NCBI RefSeq assembly: GCF_014217805.1
Contig: NZ_CP055156.1
Location: 682,001-746,000 of the forward strand
Length of the DNA stretch: 64,000 bases
Direction of reading: 5' to 3'
From: Adhaeribacter swui
GTDB lineage: Bacteria; Bacteroidota; Bacteroidia; Cytophagales; Hymenobacteraceae
Shown: in pieces, positions 53,177 to 62,657 of the stretch
Numbering within the stretch: the stretch's first letter is position 1
Layout of the letters: each line of letters starts with the position of its first letter
Made by a program: the position numbers and the translations under genes
The notes under the pieces: model-generated
What the model was told of the DNA's origin: nothing
The model's input: only the letters and a program-made list of their open reading frames with translations
The model's database searches: none

Positions 53177-53553
53177 TACTTTAACTGCCCCAGAAAGATA
53201 TTTTACCCCGATTAAACTGTTATTACATATTTTTTAGTATATTGAACCTCAGCAGCATACCATTTTATAAAAGTTAATTTACTGCCCCCCCTAACTTTCT
53301 AAGGGGTTCGGTTTACTCTAAGTTTAAGTTGTCGGCATTATTGGCAACTAGTGTCCATTACTTTTCAGGTGTTATTAGTAAAGCTAAGTAGTATACTGTT
53401 TTTAACCGTATTATTGCTTTAAGTTTTATATTCTGCTTCACTTTTTCCGGTGGTTTTTCGGTGCCCGGTGTACGCTCGCGGTATTTCTGCTAAATACGTT
53501 GAGCACGCTTTTACAGCTTTTATTTGTAAAGTACTTATCTTCTGCTTTTATCG
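53177..53553. other. Gap upstream of the PAS-LuxR gene
   Basis: A C/G-run hairpin remnant (CCCCCCC, then AAGGGG) is at 53284-53305, similar to 16089-16114. The rest is AT-rich with no gene. The promoter could not be assigned. Confidence 0.45.
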
Positions 53554-54375
53554 ATGAAAACTTTAACGAATAAGTATTGGGGTAATCCTGCCTTCGATGA
53601 ACACCCGGTTTCGGACACTTTTCAGGAATTGCTGCAAAAATGGAAAAGCCAATCGTACGATGATGTCCGGATTAATTACGACGATTTTATTCAGAGTAAT
53701 CCCCTCTTGCAAACTTTTTTAAATATGGGGGCTTGTGTAACCTGGATTATTGATTTGCGCACGCTCCGGTTCCCCTTTATCAGCAGCAACGTAAAACAAC
53801 TAGTGGGTTACGATGTTCAGCAGTTTTTGGGGCAAGGCGTGCCTTTTATTTCGCAGATTATGCACCCCCGCGATTTACCTAAAGCTGCTAAACTGGCTAA
53901 TATTATCTGGGATTTTTTACTGGCTGTACCGCCAGCCCAACGCCAAAACTACAAATTTAACGGCGACTACCGCATTGTAAAGCCCGACGGCAGTGTAGTT
54001 CGGGTTCTGGAACAAAATTCCATTTTGCAACTCGACCGGAAAGGAAACATTACCCACCTGCTCGGCGCCGTATCGGATATTACGCACTGGAAAAAAACCG
54101 ACGATAGTATTGTATCTATTACCTGCACCGAAGATGATACCTGCTTTTTTTGTTCCTCCGACGATGCATACTTAAAGCCTCAGGTAATGTTGAGTAAACG
54201 GGAAAAAGAAATTGTACGGCTAATTGCCGAGGGTTACAACAGTAAGTTTATTGCCGATAAGTTATTTATCAGTTTTCACACGGTAAATACCCACCGCCAA
54301 AACATAATCGAAAAAACCCATACCAAAAATACCAGCGGCCTGGTTCAGTTTGCGGTTTGCCATGGGCTTATTTAA
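53554..54375 (+). CDS. PAS domain LuxR-type transcriptional regulator
   Basis: 273 residues. A PAS-like domain occupies about 55-190 (WIIDLRTLRFPFISSNVKQLVGY, then YRIVKPDGSVVRVLEQNS, ending LLGAVSDITHWKK). A LuxR/GerE helix-turn-helix occupies the last 63 residues (LSKREKEIVRLIAEGYNSKFIADKLF and HTVNTHRQNI). There is no receiver domain, so it is a one-component sensor or takes input by protein contact. A Cys-rich linker (CTEDDTCFFCSS) between the domains may be redox or metal active. Targets unknown. Confidence 0.9.
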   Translation: MKTLTNKYWGNPAFDEHPVSDTFQELLQKWKSQSYDDVRINYDDFIQSNPLLQTFLNMGACVTWIIDLRTLRFPFISSNVKQLVGYDVQQFLGQGVPFISQIMHPRDLPKAAKLANIIWDFLLAVPPAQRQNYKFNGDYRIVKPDGSVVRVLEQNSILQLDRKGNITHLLGAVSDITHWKKTDDSIVSITCTEDDTCFFCSSDDAYLKPQVMLSKREKEIVRLIAEGYNSKFIADKLFISFHTVNTHRQNIIEKTHTKNTSGLVQFAVCHGLI

Positions 54376-54444
54376 AAAACAACGGGCATTAGTATGAAAA
54401 GCGGACAAGCCTAATTTTAAAAAAAGCAAAATTTTAAAAAATTA

Positions 54445-54480
54445 AAAAAGGCTGCCCTTTTATGAAAGAACAGCCTTTTT
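54445..54480. terminator. Terminator shared by regulator and ferritin genes
   Basis: Arms AAAAAAGGCTG and CAGCCTTTTT with a loop that itself can pair (CTTTTATGAAAG). Confidence 0.8.
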
Positions 54481-54498
54481 GTTTACTGATAATTTTGC

Positions 54499-55023
54499 TT
54501 AATTATCGTACTTAATTTTTGGTACGGCTTTATCTATTTCGTAACGGCCGGTACCTTCTTCGCCAATAACTTCAAATAATTCTAAGGCACGACGGGCTAC
54601 GTATTCTTCTTCAATCTGCTCTTGCAAGAACCACTGAATAAACTGGAAAGTCATAAAATCTTTGCTCCGGAAGCAAGCGTCGGCCATGCGATTAAACTGC
54701 TGCGTAACGTAAATTTCCTGCTGCAAAGCTTGTTCAAAAACCGTACGGAACGATTCGAAATCCTGCGGAATGTTAACTACTTCCGGCGAAATGGCTTGTC
54801 CGCCCATATCGTTCACAAAATTAAACAGCTTTAGCATGTGTTCCCGCTCTTCGCCTGATTGTTTCTGAAAATAGCCGGCGCTGTAATCAAAACCATTACG
54901 ATTGCACCACGACGACATGGCCAGGTAAACAGCAGAAGAATGGGCTTCTACTTTAATTTGCTCGTTTAAAAGCTGTTCTATTTCTTCGGAAAGTGATGTT
55001 CTAAGTCTTAGTAAGTCTTTCAT
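54499..55023 (-). CDS. ftnA: Ferritin
   Basis: 174 residues, the four-helix bundle of bacterial non-haem ferritin. Ferroxidase ligands are seen in KVEAHSSAVYLAMSSWCNRNG (Glu, Tyr), GEEREHMLKLFNFV (Glu, Glu, His) and QEQIEEEYVARRALELFE. It oxidises and stores iron. It is divergent from a small gene that carries the operator shared with the siderophore receptor, which suggests one iron-homeostasis region. Confidence 0.95.
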   Translation of the reverse strand: MKDLLRLRTSLSEEIEQLLNEQIKVEAHSSAVYLAMSSWCNRNGFDYSAGYFQKQSGEEREHMLKLFNFVNDMGGQAISPEVVNIPQDFESFRTVFEQALQQEIYVTQQFNRMADACFRSKDFMTFQFIQWFLQEQIEEEYVARRALELFEVIGEEGTGRYEIDKAVPKIKYDN

Positions 55024-55274
55024 GATATTATAATTTCATAAAAAATTCAGGCACCTTATTAAGTTCCTGACTTAAATTTAACTGAATATTTTAAAAATAG
55101 TTTTGCTGCTTACTACTTTTTGCCAAATACAGATTTAATCTAAATAAATTATTGCCTTTTAAGCACTTATAGTCAGCACCATAGCTATTTATTCCATTGT
55201 GCCGGCATTTTAAAAATATTGCACCATTACTATACAATCCCGCTTAACCAGAAAATAAAAGATTATTCTGTATT

Positions 55275-55308
55275 TATTTGGACTAATTCTAAACAGGTTA
55301 TACATTTG
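55275..55308 (+). promoter_or_regulatory. Iron-type operator overlapping a full Bacteroidota promoter
   Basis: The operator TTTGGACTAATTCTAAA (55278-55294) matches that of the siderophore receptor in 15 of 17 positions. Its TTTG serves as -33 box and TACATTTG at 55301-55308 is an exact -7 box, 20 bases later. A repressor bound here would cover the -33 element. Confidence 0.65.
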
Positions 55309-55347
55309 CATAATCGGTTGCTTTACGCCCGACTGTTTATTTAAAAT

Positions 55348-55698
55348 ATGGGTACGAAAACTTGTTTAATAGAAATATTCCGGACTACACAAGGCGCTGT
55401 TTACCAGTGCAATCGTCGCAACTGTTATTGGGTTGAATTTGCCGGCGGAATTTCCCCTTTCACGTTTTCTGATTTTAAATTGCTTAAAAAACAGCTCGAA
55501 GCCATTAACATAAACGAAATGGCCCAGAATACCGAGCGTACTGCCGATGTGGTAATTTTAATGCCGCACCGCTCCGAACGTTGCTTTGTATTAACCTTAA
55601 CCGATGTGTTGCAATTCCGGGAACTGCTACAAGGCGCCAAGGTAATGATTGAGTTAAACAGTTTGGTTTACGAGAGCCTGCACGCCATGGCCATTTAA
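55348..55698 (+). CDS. Small Cys-containing protein of unknown function
   Basis: 116 residues, soluble. An N-terminal C-x4-C (QCNRRNCYW) sits in a strand-rich first half (CLIEIFRTTQGAVYQC, YWVEFAGGISPFTF). The second half is helical (FSDFKLLKKQLEAI) with a hydrophobic strand (DVVILMPHR) and a final helix (LTDVLQFRELL). It resembles a small Bacteroidota family (possibly DUF6686), which I recall only loosely. The gene has an iron-type operator and lies beside ferritin, so it is probably produced in iron limitation. Confidence 0.7.
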   Translation: MGTKTCLIEIFRTTQGAVYQCNRRNCYWVEFAGGISPFTFSDFKLLKKQLEAININEMAQNTERTADVVILMPHRSERCFVLTLTDVLQFRELLQGAKVMIELNSLVYESLHAMAI

Positions 55699-56308
55699 GT
55701 TGCGGCTTTCATTTATTTGTTACCTATTTTCGTTTACGCGCTTCTATAACATCCCTGGAAATAAAAAATTTTAAAAATTTACTCCAGCCAGGTAATCAAT
55801 TCTATTAATTATTACGAGTCTTCCCTTATTGGCTTAAGAATCAATCTCTTTTGATTTTTGGCCTGATACTTTGCTGGTATTTTTAAAAATTAACTTTTCT
55901 GCGGGCCATAGATGGTAGATTGTCTGGCACCGCTTACGCATTTTTATCTTTGTTTACCTTTTCTGTCATTTCTTTTTCCTGGCAATTCCATTTTATCGTT
56001 TTGAATTTTAGCTGGGCAGGCGCAATCTAAGTTTAATTATTTATCGTAGTTACCTCTATTTTCTTCCCAGAAAAAACTGGGTATGTTTGTTCCTGTTTAA
56101 CGAATATAAAGTAATGATAATACCTATTGCATAAGATTTCTCCTGAAAATAGTACTATATTGCACTCAATATATTTCTATCTGCTTTCTCCTGAATTTAT
56201 TGCTTAGTTACTTTTAAAACCTGGTTTTAATTAACATCGGGTTTAGTGCAAATAGTAAAATATTTGGTTCTATATTTTTTTTTAGTGATTAAACTGGTAA
56301 ACCATATT
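55699..56308. other. Long intergenic gap before the T9SS gene
   Basis: AT-rich, no frame of coding character, no clear terminator. A chance-looking -24/-12 sequence at 55924-55939 is discussed among the rejected items. Mostly unexplained. Confidence 0.5.
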
Positions 56309-59236
56309 ATGAAAAACAGATACCCTGCGGGCAAATCTTTGTTTCGCCTCTCTCCCACTTACGGGTTTAAGTTATGTTTCCTGCTTTTCTTTTTTTTAAG
56401 TTCAACCGCGCCCTTAGTAGCTCAAAGTATTATTTGGGAAAAAACGTATGGTGGAGGAGCCAATCAGGATACTTCTACTGCTACTAGCTACGGCCGTTCG
56501 CAACTAACCGCCATCATTAACACGCCAGATGGTGGCCAGATAATTGGGGGCAAATCCAATGCTGAAGTCGGTTTAGACAAAACGCAGCCCCAGATTGGTA
56601 AATTTGATTACTGGCTGGTAAAAATTAACGCTTCCGGCACCAAACAGTGGGATCAGGTTATCGGGGGCTCTGGCCAGGAAGAACTGTCTGGAATAATTAC
56701 CACTCCCGATGGCGGTTATTTAGTTGGAGGAATTTCGGATTCTCCAGCCGGCAACGCTAAAAGTGAAAACAGTAAAGGCGGATACGATTATTGGGTTGTA
56801 AAACTAGATAGCGCCGGCAATAAAATTTGGGACAAAACGCTCGGCAGCAATAATTACGATCAATTAAAAGCCATGATCGCCACCGCCGATGGAGGCTATC
56901 TGCTGGCGGGCAATTCTAACTCTGGCGTGGGCGGCAATAAAACGCAAGCCGGCAATAACAACAATGATTATTGGGTAGTAAAGCTAGATAGCGCCGGTAC
57001 CGTGCAGTGGGATAAAACGTTTGGCAGCAGCAACCTGGAATACCTTGTTAATGTAGTTACTACCACCGATGGCGGTTATTTATTAGCCGGCGAAGTTGAT
57101 TCGGTGGTTTATCAAAAAGATGGCATCCGGTTTACGGTACAAACCCGGAATTTTAACGCTTTAAAAATAACCGCCGACGGGGAGTTGCAATGGAATAAAA
57201 CTTATTACCGGCCTTTTAATTCGCCGTTAAAATCTTTTGTAACTACCCCCGACCGCAACTATCTATTTGCCGGCAGCAATTATTTATTAAAAATTAACGA
57301 ATCCGGAACCCAGCTCTACGAAAAAAATATAAGCAGTTTTTTACAGGCCGGTAAAGAACTGGAAGACGTAATAGCTACTCCGGATGGTGGTTACTTGCTG
57401 GGCACCAATGGTTTTTACTCCCCAGATAGCCAAGGCAACAGCCGGGCCGACGATTACCGGTTAGTAAAATTAAATAGTACCGGTACTTTCGTATGGGATA
57501 GTCCTTACGGGGGCAGCGGCTACGATTTTCTTACCAAATTAACGCTTACCACCGACGGCAACTATTTACTGGGAGGCTATTCGGCACGTAGTAACGGCAT
57601 TGATAAAACCGACGGGATAAAAGGCGAAATTGATTATTGGGTGCTTAAAGTAAGAGAAGATGTAGAACCCAATTTAATTACCTGGAACCAACGCTTTGGG
57701 GGCACCGATAACGACAATTTAACGCAGGTAATTCAAACCGTAGATGGCGGCTATTTGCTTGGAGGCTACACCCTCTCAAATAATACCGGCGACAAATCTC
57801 AGGCTAGCCAAGGAGGATACGATTACTGGGTAGTAAAAACCGATGATAAAGGGAATAAACTCTGGGAAAGAACCTATGGCGGCAGTAGCAACGATTATTT
57901 AAATACCTTACTCGAAATTCCGGATGGCCGGTATTTATTAGGCGGCAGTTCGGAATCGGGAATTAGCGGCGACAAAACCGAAGCCAACAAAGGCAGCCGG
58001 GACTTTTGGGTTATCCAGGTAAATTATAAAGGCGATATTATCTGGGACCACACCTATGGCGGTTCTGGTTTTGAAGATTTACGCAAAGTAAAAGCCTTGC
58101 CCTCCGGCGATTACCTGCTAGGAGGTATCAGCAACTCGCCGGCAACCGGCGACATTAGCCAGCCAAACCAAGGCGGGCAGGATTTCTGGCTCTTACAAAT
58201 TAACGATCAAGGCCAGAAAATATGGGACCGGCGTTATGGGGGCAGCGCCAACGATTTTCTGGAAGATATACTCCTGAGCCCAGACGGCGGCTATGTGTTA
58301 GGTGGTACCTCTAACTCCGGCAAAACCGGGGATAAAGGCCAGGCCAGCCAAGGAAGCTCAGATTATTGGGTAATAAAAGTAAATAGCACTGGTGCCCCCA
58401 TCTGGAACAAACGCTTTGGCGGCTCCGATCAGGACAATCTTTTTGCCTTATCCAACCTTCCCGGCGGACGCTTCTTGCTGGCTGGCCAAAGTAGCTCCGG
58501 AACCAGCGGCCACAAAACGCAGCCCAGCCGCGGCGACCAGGATTACTGGTTAATTAAAATAGATGGTAACGGTGATAAAATCTGGGATAAAACTTTTGGC
58601 GGCCGAAGCAGAGAAGAATTACGCTCCCTGGCTATTACCCGTGATGGCGGATTTGTATTGGGTGGTACCTCTTTTTCTGGCAGGTCTGGTGATAAAACGC
58701 AGAACAGCCGGGGCAACAGTGATTATTGGCTCCTGAAAACCGATAGCACTGGCACTGCCCTCTGGAATTATCGTTTTGGTGGTAACGGTTTCGATGAGCT
58801 TCGGACTACCTTATTAACCCAGGATGGCGGCCTGATTTTAGGCGGGCGATCTACTTCCGGCGTAAGTGGCGATAAAACTCAGCCGGGTTGGGGAAATACC
58901 GATTATTGGATGGTAAAATTAGCGGCTACAGGCGTAGGTATTGAGCTTTCTGTGGCACCATCTTTAGCACCCGAGATATTACTAACTGCATTTCCAAACC
59001 CCTTTCCGGATAAGCTGACTTTAAAATTTAAAGTCCCGCACACGCAAAATGTAAGCTTGCAGGTTTACGATCAACAAGGCCAACCCATTGCGAATTTATT
59101 TCAGGGTCGCGCCCTAGCTGGTAAAACGTATGAATTGCCTTGGCAACCAACACCCAACATAACTGCTGGCTTGTATTTTATACGCCTCCAAACGGCTACA
59201 CAGGTAACTTATCGTAAAGTACTTTTAACGAGGTAG
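56309..59236 (+). CDS. T9SS-exported protein with 14 propeller-like repeats
   Basis: 975 residues from the ATG at 56309; the frame to 56246 adds a second hydrophobic run that spoils the signal peptide. A signal peptide ends at PLVAQS. Residues about 45-885 hold 14 repeats of 55-65 residues with the pattern WDKTFGGS, then D/E-L, then TxDGGYLLGGxSxSG, then GDKTQ, then DYWVVKLDSxG. Such DGG-YLL-GG repeats form beta-propeller-like blades. The C-terminal 80 residues, from AFPNPFPDKLTLKFKVP to TYRKVLLTR, are a type A T9SS sorting domain that sends the protein to the cell surface. It is probably an adhesin, matrix or binding protein. Confidence 0.9.
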   Translation: MKNRYPAGKSLFRLSPTYGFKLCFLLFFFLSSTAPLVAQSIIWEKTYGGGANQDTSTATSYGRSQLTAIINTPDGGQIIGGKSNAEVGLDKTQPQIGKFDYWLVKINASGTKQWDQVIGGSGQEELSGIITTPDGGYLVGGISDSPAGNAKSENSKGGYDYWVVKLDSAGNKIWDKTLGSNNYDQLKAMIATADGGYLLAGNSNSGVGGNKTQAGNNNNDYWVVKLDSAGTVQWDKTFGSSNLEYLVNVVTTTDGGYLLAGEVDSVVYQKDGIRFTVQTRNFNALKITADGELQWNKTYYRPFNSPLKSFVTTPDRNYLFAGSNYLLKINESGTQLYEKNISSFLQAGKELEDVIATPDGGYLLGTNGFYSPDSQGNSRADDYRLVKLNSTGTFVWDSPYGGSGYDFLTKLTLTTDGNYLLGGYSARSNGIDKTDGIKGEIDYWVLKVREDVEPNLITWNQRFGGTDNDNLTQVIQTVDGGYLLGGYTLSNNTGDKSQASQGGYDYWVVKTDDKGNKLWERTYGGSSNDYLNTLLEIPDGRYLLGGSSESGISGDKTEANKGSRDFWVIQVNYKGDIIWDHTYGGSGFEDLRKVKALPSGDYLLGGISNSPATGDISQPNQGGQDFWLLQINDQGQKIWDRRYGGSANDFLEDILLSPDGGYVLGGTSNSGKTGDKGQASQGSSDYWVIKVNSTGAPIWNKRFGGSDQDNLFALSNLPGGRFLLAGQSSSGTSGHKTQPSRGDQDYWLIKIDGNGDKIWDKTFGGRSREELRSLAITRDGGFVLGGTSFSGRSGDKTQNSRGNSDYWLLKTDSTGTALWNYRFGGNGFDELRTTLLTQDGGLILGGRSTSGVSGDKTQPGWGNTDYWMVKLAATGVGIELSVAPSLAPEILLTAFPNPFPDKLTLKFKVPHTQNVSLQVYDQQGQPIANLFQGRALAGKTYELPWQPTPNITAGLYFIRLQTATQVTYRKVLLTR

Positions 59237-59258
59237 GGCTTTATTACTATCTACATCA

Positions 59259-59294
59259 AACAGCCGGCTGCTCTTAGAGTAGCTGGCTGTTTCG
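59259..59294 (+). terminator. Terminator after the T9SS gene
   Basis: Arms AAACAGCC and GGCTGTTT plus inner pairing of GCT with AGC; T tail. Confidence 0.7.
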
Positions 59295-59529
59295 TTTTAA
59301 TGCTTGTTTGCTTTAAGTAGCTTCTAAAAGCTTTTTTAAATTTTTAAAAAACTAAGGCAAGCAAGTAATAGATATCTGCAAAACCAAAAAGCTCAGGGTT
59401 CTTCAAAAATGAATTTAGAACTATTAAAACAAGCAAACATAGGCCTTATACTATTTAATGGCATCAGAATTGCATTTTTTAAATTGCTTATACAGATAGT
59501 AAAATCAATTATTAACTTTTTATAATCGC

Positions 59530-59781
59530 ATGTTTCCAAAACTTTTAATTAAAACTTTTTTATTACTGGTAATTAGCACACTGGCACTTAGTTGTAAAAC
59601 TACCATTGCACATTATCCGGGTTCCAATCAGAACAAATCTTTACCTTCCGGCCAAGCCAAAAAAGTTTATGGTCATCAATCTGCTAAAGCGTTTGCTCCA
59701 GGCCAACAAAAAAAGCGAAGTGCTGGCAATGTTGTTATTATTAATGCAAATGCTCCCGTAAAGGGGAAAAAGAATAAGTAA
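59530..59781 (+). CDS. Small lipoprotein, Lys-rich
   Basis: 83 residues. The lipobox LALSC (Cys near residue 22) is followed by a disordered, strongly basic mature part containing SGQAKKVYGHQSAKAFAPGQQKK, a phrase common in small Bacteroidota lipoproteins. No domain and no recognised function. Monocistronic with a good terminator. Confidence 0.7.
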   Translation: MFPKLLIKTFLLLVISTLALSCKTTIAHYPGSNQNKSLPSGQAKKVYGHQSAKAFAPGQQKKRSAGNVVIINANAPVKGKKNK

Positions 59782-59805
59782 GTAATTCTTAAATAATTAT
59801 ATTTA

Positions 59806-59840
59806 AACAAACGCTTCCTTATAGGAGGCGTTTGTTATTT
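59806..59840 (+). terminator. Terminator after the small lipoprotein gene
   Basis: AACAAACGC-t-TCC and GGA-g-GCGTTTGTT arms with loop TTATA and a short T tail. Confidence 0.8.
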
Positions 59841-59946
59841 ATGATCGCTTACATTTTACCTTTTAATTCATTGCTGCACTTGTAAAAGGAAAACTTATCT
59901 TTATCGCCTACGAAGCTGTACAAACAAAAAGTTAAACCTTTTGGCA

Positions 59947-61251
59947 ATGCGCTACTCTTTCCACTTAGCCCAAAATAACACTACTTTATCCACAGAAATC
60001 ATTGCGGGAGTATCTTCTTTTTTAGCTACTTCTTACATAATAGTGGTAAATCCCACAATTTTAAGCCAAGCGGGTATGCCGTTTGCCGGAGTTCTTACAG
60101 CTACCGTATTGGTTTGCTTTTTCAGTAGTTGCATGATGGGCCTTTTTGCCCGCAACCCTGTGTTAGTAGCGCCAGGCATGGGCTTAAATGCGTTTTTTAC
60201 TTTTTCGGCGGTACTGGGCATGCACGTACCCTGGCCGGTAGCTTTAGGCGCCGTATTCTGGTCGGGCATTGTGTTTCTGTTACTTTCGGTTTTTAATATT
60301 CGTACTTTAATTATTAAAGCCATTCCTAAACCTTTGCGGTACGCCATTGCGGCGGGCATTGGTTTGTTTATTACCTTAATTGGTTTTTCCAATGCCAAGT
60401 TTATTGTATCCAGCCCCGGTACCATTATCGGGGTAAGCCCCTTAAACGAAACTTTACTTACTTTTTTAGCGGGCTTATTCTTAACGGCACTGCTGGTTAC
60501 CCGGAAAGTACCGGGCGCTATTTTACTTGGTATTTTATTTACTACCCTGGCGGCTTATCCCATCGGGCGCTGGTGGGGCAGTCCGGACGCAGTACTGGTA
60601 AACGTAAAAGAAATTTTTGCCGCTCCTGATTTTAGCTTACTGTTGCGCTTAGATTTAGTTAATTCTTTAAAATGGGCCGCCGTGCCGGTAATTTTTTCTT
60701 TTGTATTTACAGATTTGTTCGATAGCCTTTCTACGCTCGTGGGTCTGGCCGAAGCAGCTAATTTACTAGACGAAAACGGGGATCCGCGGTACGTAGAACG
60801 CGCCTTGCTAACCGATGCTGTAGCCACTACTCTGGCCGGACTGGTGGGCTCCAGCCCGGGTACGGCTTACATTGAGTCGGCTGTAGGGATTGAGGCAGGC
60901 GGCCGCACCGGTTTAACCGCAGTGGTGGGCGGATTATTGTTTTTACCGTTCTTGTTCTTAGCCCCGCTATTAGCGGTTATTCCGGCTATTGCTACGGCAC
61001 CGGCTTTAGTATTGGTTGGTGTTTTCATGATCCGGCCGGTAACCAAAATTAACTGGCAACAACTAGATGAAGCCATCCCGGCTTTTCTGGCAATGGTGTT
61101 AATTCCGTTTACTTATTCCGTAACACAAGGCATTATCTGGGGCTTTCTTTCCTGGACAATCTTAAAACTAGCCGTTGGTAAACGGTCCGATATAAGCGCT
61201 GCTTTACTGGTAATAGATGCCTTTTGTATTTTAGCTCTGGTGCTAGCTTAA
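59947..61251 (+). CDS. NCS2 family purine permease (AzgA/PbuG type)
   Basis: 434 residues from the ATG at 59947; a TTG two codons upstream is less likely. About 12-14 membrane helices. The family's FLATSYIIVVNPTILSQAGMP opening, APGMGLNAFFTFS in helix 3, FVFTDLFDSLSTLVGLAEAA in helix 8 and GSSPGTAYIESAVGIEAGGRTG in the substrate region are all present. These motifs point to the adenine/guanine/hypoxanthine:proton symporter group, not uracil or xanthine carriers. Salvage uptake of purine bases. A -7-like TATCTTTA is at 59897. Confidence 0.92.
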   Translation: MRYSFHLAQNNTTLSTEIIAGVSSFLATSYIIVVNPTILSQAGMPFAGVLTATVLVCFFSSCMMGLFARNPVLVAPGMGLNAFFTFSAVLGMHVPWPVALGAVFWSGIVFLLLSVFNIRTLIIKAIPKPLRYAIAAGIGLFITLIGFSNAKFIVSSPGTIIGVSPLNETLLTFLAGLFLTALLVTRKVPGAILLGILFTTLAAYPIGRWWGSPDAVLVNVKEIFAAPDFSLLLRLDLVNSLKWAAVPVIFSFVFTDLFDSLSTLVGLAEAANLLDENGDPRYVERALLTDAVATTLAGLVGSSPGTAYIESAVGIEAGGRTGLTAVVGGLLFLPFLFLAPLLAVIPAIATAPALVLVGVFMIRPVTKINWQQLDEAIPAFLAMVLIPFTYSVTQGIIWGFLSWTILKLAVGKRSDISAALLVIDAFCILALVLA

Positions 61252-61274
61252 AAGAAATAAATAAGGCAATTTTT

Positions 61275-61323
61275 AAAATAAAGCCCGGACAAGACAAAAG
61301 GTATCTTATCCGGGCTTTATTTT
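61275..61323 (+). terminator. Terminator after the purine permease gene
   Basis: 15-bp perfect arms beginning AAAATAAAGCCCGGA with a 19-base loop. Confidence 0.85.
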
Positions 61324-61428
61324 AAAATTCAGGTTAAGGGCCAGGCAAGCGCTAAAGGAACCTAAATCCTAAAGCTTTAGCCCTGTCCGGCAGCAGCATA
61401 GCAAGCAACTCAAAAGCTTACTAAATTC

Positions 61429-61656
61429 TTACTCGCCACCAACTTTTTCCTGATCGGGCAACTCATTATAACCCGTCATTTCTTCTTTGGTAGTTTCGGT
61501 AGCGGGCGTGTATTCTTCTTTATCTGTTTCCTGGTTATCAGCGGTATTTTCCGTGGTTTCCTGTTGGTTTCCTTCGGTACCACCGGTTACATTTTCTCCT
61601 TCTTTCTCGATATCGGGGCTGGGTATATTACTGGGGTTTTCATGCATCTGGCTCAT
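61429..61656 (-). CDS. Small acidic disordered protein
   Basis: 75 residues, over one third Glu/Thr/Asn (ENVTGGTEGNQQETTENTAD). No hydrophobic core, signal or Cys. It looks disordered. Codon use is consistent with a coding frame and the ATG is isolated. Similar small acidic proteins occur in the phylum without a known function. Confidence 0.55.
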   Translation of the reverse strand: MSQMHENPSNIPSPDIEKEGENVTGGTEGNQQETTENTADNQETDKEEYTPATETTKEEMTGYNELPDQEKVGGE

Positions 61657-61972
61657 ATAAGGTAGCGTTTTTCTTGTTCTTGATAATGTCAGTTACTTGT
61701 AGCGTAAACAAAGCGCTAAAGTTTTAAAAGTTTAAAAAATCTAAAAAAGTAGGGCATTCAATACTTCAATCAGTTATTTTCTTCGCAGCCTGGCATCTAT
61801 TTTGCACTTATCTTATATTATCAAAGTATCTAGGTAAGTTACTTTTTAAATTAAGTGATTAGTAAAACCTAGCTATTGCGAGCAGAAACAAAATTTGTAA
61901 TTTTACAAGGCAGTTAAACAAGCAGACATAACAATATAAATAAAAATATTAAAAAAATAATATAACCATTCC
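61657..61972. other. Divergent gap between two small genes
   Basis: Very AT-rich, with long A runs near 61935-61965. No operator, RNA or repeat is recognised. Confidence 0.5.
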
Positions 61973-62263
61973 ATGAAGAAGTTACTACGCAAAGTTATCA
62001 ATCCATTTTTACCTTCTTACGAAGTAGTTTGCACCAATTACCAGATTATTCCAGGAATGCCCGTAAACAAAAATCAATCCCGCCATTCTTTTGGCAAAGG
62101 CGCTTCGCAAGAAGCCTCGGAATTTTACAACAAAGTTGTTAGCTCAGATATTACCAAGTTAATGGCTCCAGTGGAAATTCACTTAACCAAAAGAGGCAAA
62201 ACCATTCAACAGGCTAATTTTGGGCCGGTTGAAAGCTTTAAAAACATAAAATCCGCTGCTTAA
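61973..62263 (+). CDS. Hypothetical small basic protein
   Basis: 96 residues, basic, with no signal peptide (the N-terminal MKKLLRKVINPFLP has too short a hydrophobic part). A mixed structure is predicted, with EASEFYNKVVSSDITKLMAPVEIHLTKRGKTI in the second half. No family recognised. It is closed by a strong terminator, which supports it being a real transcription unit. Confidence 0.6.
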   Translation: MKKLLRKVINPFLPSYEVVCTNYQIIPGMPVNKNQSRHSFGKGASQEASEFYNKVVSSDITKLMAPVEIHLTKRGKTIQQANFGPVESFKNIKSAA

Positions 62264-62295
62264 CATTCTTCCTGGAAAACTTATTGGTTACATTT

Positions 62296-62326
62296 AAACC
62301 CTTTTGGTTACACCAAAAGGGTTTTT
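62296..62326 (+). terminator. Terminator after the small basic gene
   Basis: Arms AAACCCTTTTGG and CCAAAAGGGTTT with a TTACA loop and a T run. Confidence 0.85.
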
Positions 62327-62657
62327 CATTTTCTATTATTTTCTTGCCGCTATGCCGCAATTATTAAACTAATAATTACAAAAACTATTCTACTTAAGCG
62401 CCATTTACTACTGGCTCAAACGCTGATACTTATTATTATACTTTTGCAAAAAACCGTCTATCTAACCATCAAATAATTTACTGCAATTTATTTTAAAATT
62501 TTTAATTATAACAAGACATACCTTAATAACAAAAACAACATCCTCTTACTTTTTATTAACACTACTACACCAGCCCATTATTTTTTAAATTTTAAATATT
62601 ATAAAGAAACCATTTCGGCGTTTCTAATCTAATGCGGTAGCTTTTTGTTGCTTTCGT
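62327..62657. other. Gap without recognisable features
   Basis: AT-rich spacer between convergent genes; a TTTTTTAAATTTTAAA word is at 62580-62595. No terminator for the minus-strand glycosidase gene was seen. Confidence 0.5.

Noticed and set aside
55924-55939. TGGCAC...GC sequence resembling a sigma-54 promoter
   Set aside because: GG and GC have correct spacing but the -12 lacks TTGC, it lies about 370 bases before the next gene and no enhancer palindromes are near.
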